DNA of 64,000 nt from Nocardioides dongkuii (GTDB taxonomy: Bacteria > Actinomycetota > Actinomycetes > Propionibacteriales > Nocardioidaceae): positions 1,674,001 to 1,738,000 of the forward strand of contig NZ_CP059903.1 of the NCBI RefSeq assembly GCF_014127485.1, written 5' to 3'. Made by a program: the position numbers and the translations under genes. Within the stretch, counting starts at the first letter, position 1; each line of letters starts with the position of its first letter. A model generated the notes under the pieces. That model saw only the letters and a list, made by a program, of their open reading frames with translations. It ran no database searches and was not told where the DNA came from. Shown piece by piece: positions 62,003 to 64,000 of this stretch.

Positions 62003-62955
62003 CGGCCCTCCTCGGTCCCGGACGGCGCGTCGGCGGAGGTGCCGAGGGTGTCGGCGGCGGTGAGCTGGAGGAAGAACGTCTCCAGGTCCTGCCGCATCGG
62101 GGTGAGCTCGGTGAGCCAGATGTCGGCGGCGGCCAGCGCGCGGTTCACGGCGGCGGGGTCGTCGGTGTCGACCGCGAGGTGGCCGTCGGACCCGACGGAC
62201 GTGGCCATGCCGGCGGCCCCGAGCGTCGCGGCCGCCGCGGCCGGGTCGGGGACGACGACCCGGTACGCCGTCCCCTCGCCGAGCAGCTCGTCGACGGTGC
62301 CGGAGGCCAGCAGCCGCCCGTTGCCGATGATGGTGGCCGAGGTGCAGACCTGCTGGACCTCGGCGAGGATGTGCGAGCTGAGCAGCACGGTCACCCCGGC
62401 GGCGCCGAGGTCGCGGATGGTGTCCCGGATCTCCCGGATGCCGGCGGGGTCGAGACCGTTGGTGGGCTCGTCGAGGATCAGCAGGGCCGGGTCCTTGAGC
62501 AGGGTCGCGGCGATCGCGAGCCGCTGCTTCATGCCGAGCGAGTAGGACTTGAACCGGTCCTGGTCGCGGCCGGTCAGCCCGACCGTCTCGACCGCGGCGC
62601 CGACCCGCTGCTCGGGAACCCCGATCGAGCGGGCCAGCAGCTGCAGGTTCTGCCGGCCGCTGAGGTTGGGGGAGAACTTCGGCGACTCGACGACCGCGCC
62701 GACCCGGTCGATGACCGAGGGCAGCAGCTCCGGGACCGGCTCGCCGAAGAGCCGCATCGAGCCCCGGGTCGCGCGGGCCAGGCCGAGCAGCATCCGGATC
62801 GTCGTGGTCTTGCCGGAGCCGTTGGGCCCGAGGAACCCGTGCACCCCGCCGGCGGGCACCGCCAGGTCGAGGTTCTGCACGGCGACCCGGCGCCCGCCTC
62901 TCCGGCCGCGGAACTCCTTGCGGAGCCCGGTCGTCTCGATCACCAGGTCGGTCAC
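61999..62955 (-). CDS. ABC transporter ATP-binding protein
   Basis: 318 residues. Walker A GPNGSGKTTTIRMLLG, Q-loop VVESPKFSPNLSGRQNL, signature-like YSLGMKQRLAIA, Walker B ALLILDEPTNGLDPAG, H-loop LSSHILAEV. BcrA/drug-exporter type with a C-terminal domain of about 90 residues. GTG start; partner permease follows with a GTGA overlap. Confidence 0.94.
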   Translation of the reverse strand: MTDLVIETTGLRKEFRGRRGGRRVAVQNLDLAVPAGGVHGFLGPNGSGKTTTIRMLLGLARATRGSMRLFGEPVPELLPSVIDRVGAVVESPKFSPNLSGRQNLQLLARSIGVPEQRVGAAVETVGLTGRDQDRFKSYSLGMKQRLAIAATLLKDPALLILDEPTNGLDPAGIREIRDTIRDLGAAGVTVLLSSHILAEVQQVCTSATIIGNGRLLASGTVDELLGEGTAYRVVVPDPAAAAATLGAAGMATSVGSDGHLAVDTDDPAAVNRALAAADIWLTELTPMRQDLETFFLQLTAADTLGTSADAPSGTEEGR

Positions 62956-63005
62956 CGGGCGATTAAAGCGGTCCGCGCGGTCGCGCGGTGCCGGAACGCG
63001 TCGAT

Positions 63006-63740
63006 TCAGCCGCCGGACGGCGTGAGCAGCTCGATGCGCGGCCCGCGGCCGGGTTCCGGGCGGGGGTCGTAGTCCGGGGTCGGGGTGTACGGCGCCCACG
63101 CGAGCAGCGCGGCCAGGTGGCGGCGTACCGCCGGGAGGACCTCCGTGACCGGCACGTCGCGGCCGAGCTCGGCGGAGAGCGAGGTGACCCCGGCGTCGGC
63201 GATGCCGCACGGCACGAACCGGGCGTACCAGTCGAGGTCGACGTCGCAGTTGAGCGAGAACCCGTGCATGGTGACGCCGCGGCTGACCCGGATGCCGATC
63301 GCCGCGATCTTCCGCTCGGGGCCGCGGTCGTCGGCGCGCAGCCAGACGCCGCTGCGGCCCGGGACGCGCGCGGTGGCCACGCCGAGCTCGGCGCAGACCC
63401 CGATCAGGGCCTCCTCGACGCGGCGCACGTAGTCGACGACCTTGACGTGGTCGGGCAGCGTGACGATCGGGTAGCCGACCAGCTGGCCGGGGCCGTGGAA
63501 GGTGATCTTGCCGCCGCGGTCGACGTCGACGACCGCGGCGCCGCCGGGGTCGAGCGGCCGCTCGTGCGGCTCGGTGCGCTTGCCCGCGGTGAAGACCGGC
63601 GGGTGCTCGAGCAGCAGCACGGTGTCCGGCTGGTCGCCGGCCACGACCCGGGCGTGCACCTCGCGCTGGAGGTCCCAGGCGGCCAGGTAGTCGATCGCGT
63701 CCGCGCCGAGCCCGGCGTCGGTGAACCTCAGGTCGCTCAC
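63006..63740 (-). CDS. lipB: Octanoyltransferase
   Basis: 244 residues. Transfers octanoyl from acyl-carrier protein to lipoyl domains, the first step of lipoate synthesis. [18 protein letters not shown], the active-site pair Lys (KIAAIGIRV) and Cys ([10 protein letters not shown]), and TMHGFSLN are intact. GTG start overlapping the stop of the esterase gene upstream. It pairs functionally with lipA, from which the ABC transporter and ArsR/AHSA1 genes separate it. Confidence 0.96.
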   Translation of the reverse strand: MSDLRFTDAGLGADAIDYLAAWDLQREVHARVVAGDQPDTVLLLEHPPVFTAGKRTEPHERPLDPGGAAVVDVDRGGKITFHGPGQLVGYPIVTLPDHVKVVDYVRRVEEALIGVCAELGVATARVPGRSGVWLRADDRGPERKIAAIGIRVSRGVTMHGFSLNCDVDLDWYARFVPCGIADAGVTSLSAELGRDVPVTEVLPAVRRHLAALLAWAPYTPTPDYDPRPEPGRGPRIELLTPSGG

Positions 63741-64000
63741 GCGTCGAGGGTACGCCCGAGGAAGTCGAGCTGGGCGGGGAGCACGCGGCGCCAGTAGCCG
63801 GAGGTGTGCCCGCCGGGCTCGAAGCCGCCGGCCACCTGCGCCGACGCGGGGAACCCCGCGACGTACTCCTCGGCGGCACGGTAGAACGGGTCGCCGGTGC
63901 CGCAGTCGACGCGCACCGCGACGCCCTCGAGGTCGCCCTGCCGGCCGAGCACCGAGAACTCCTCGTACTCCGCGGCGTCCGCGAAGCCGGACGGCGACGC
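63737..64000 (-). CDS. Esterase-like alpha/beta hydrolase, C-terminal part only
   Basis: 88 residues are visible; the frame runs off the right edge, so the start is outside. [21 protein letters not shown] holds the acid of a catalytic triad, and [20 protein letters not shown] the His, as in esterase D / mycolyltransferase-like enzymes. The stop overlaps the lipB start by 4 bases. The substrate cannot be told. Confidence 0.75.
   Translation of the reverse strand, partial: ASPSGFADAAEYEEFSVLGRQGDLEGVAVRVDCGTGDPFYRAAEEYVAGFPASAQVAGGFEPGGHTSGYWRRVLPAQLDFLGRTLDA

Overview
The window is about 70% or more G+C, uses many GTG starts and 4-bp ATGA/GTGA gene overlaps, and carries actinobacterial families throughout (ANTAR regulators, GlnR box, DevR/DosR box, F420-type oxidoreductase, class F sortase, DUF4191, RDD). 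The right end keeps the order lipB - lipA - DUF4191 - RDD - glnA known from Mycobacterium tuberculosis (Rv2217-Rv2220). Family content and the short GTCTCGACA/TGCTCGACC repeats fit a Nocardioides-like member of the Propionibacteriales; this assignment is inference. No rRNA, tRNA, CRISPR array, prophage or transposase gene was recognised.

Layout. 0-2.5 kb: signalling genes (a PAS/GAF/ANTAR protein cut by the window edge, a stand-alone CheB-type methylesterase, an atypical response regulator). 2.5-9.5 kb: an exported ScyD/ScyE-like protein, an SDR / F420-type LLM / SnoaL operon, a membrane protein plus winged-helix regulator behind a nested palindrome, and small unknowns. 9.6-14.4 kb: two divergent paralogous AraC regulators, then three alpha/beta hydrolases. 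15.8-19.6 kb: a persulfide-detoxification operon (rhodanese, persulfide dioxygenase-rhodanese fusion, TauE/SafE exporter, mini zinc protein) facing a CstR-like regulator across two C5/G5 palindromes. 19.6-19.75 kb: two related long palindromes.

20.2-37.4 kb looks like a hypoxia/dormancy island: the arginine deiminase operon arcA-arcB-arcC, a divergent ArcD-type antiporter, a tandem universal-stress protein, a DevS/DosS-like two-GAF kinase with the heme-ligand histidine position conserved, a DevR/DosR regulator, a near-consensus DosR box, an M20 amidohydrolase, a DUF1269 protein, Hsp20, a fatty-acyl-CoA ligase, a zinc alcohol dehydrogenase (with a second DosR-like box) and a CtpF-like P-type ATPase. 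Together these would give ATP from arginine, redox balancing, ion homeostasis and protein protection when respiration stops.

37.5-45 kb: polysaccharide deacetylase, a NarL-type two-component pair, class F sortase, a processive GT2 glycosyltransferase followed by a 57-residue protein that is nearly all sorting signal, and a FadD-like ligase. 45-54.8 kb: a large LuxR-family ATPase regulator, an ABC exporter translationally coupled to a soluble Ser/Thr kinase, a chloroperoxidase-like hydrolase, a GNAT, a glutaminase-STAS fusion and a TetR-controlled membrane protein. 54.8-64 kb: the conserved glnA-lipA-lipB block, broken up by a lipoprotein gene, repeats, an ArsR/AHSA1 pair and an ABC transporter. 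Several promoters place a TANNNT -10 box 6-8 bases before an in-frame ATG/GTG, which suggests leaderless mRNAs.
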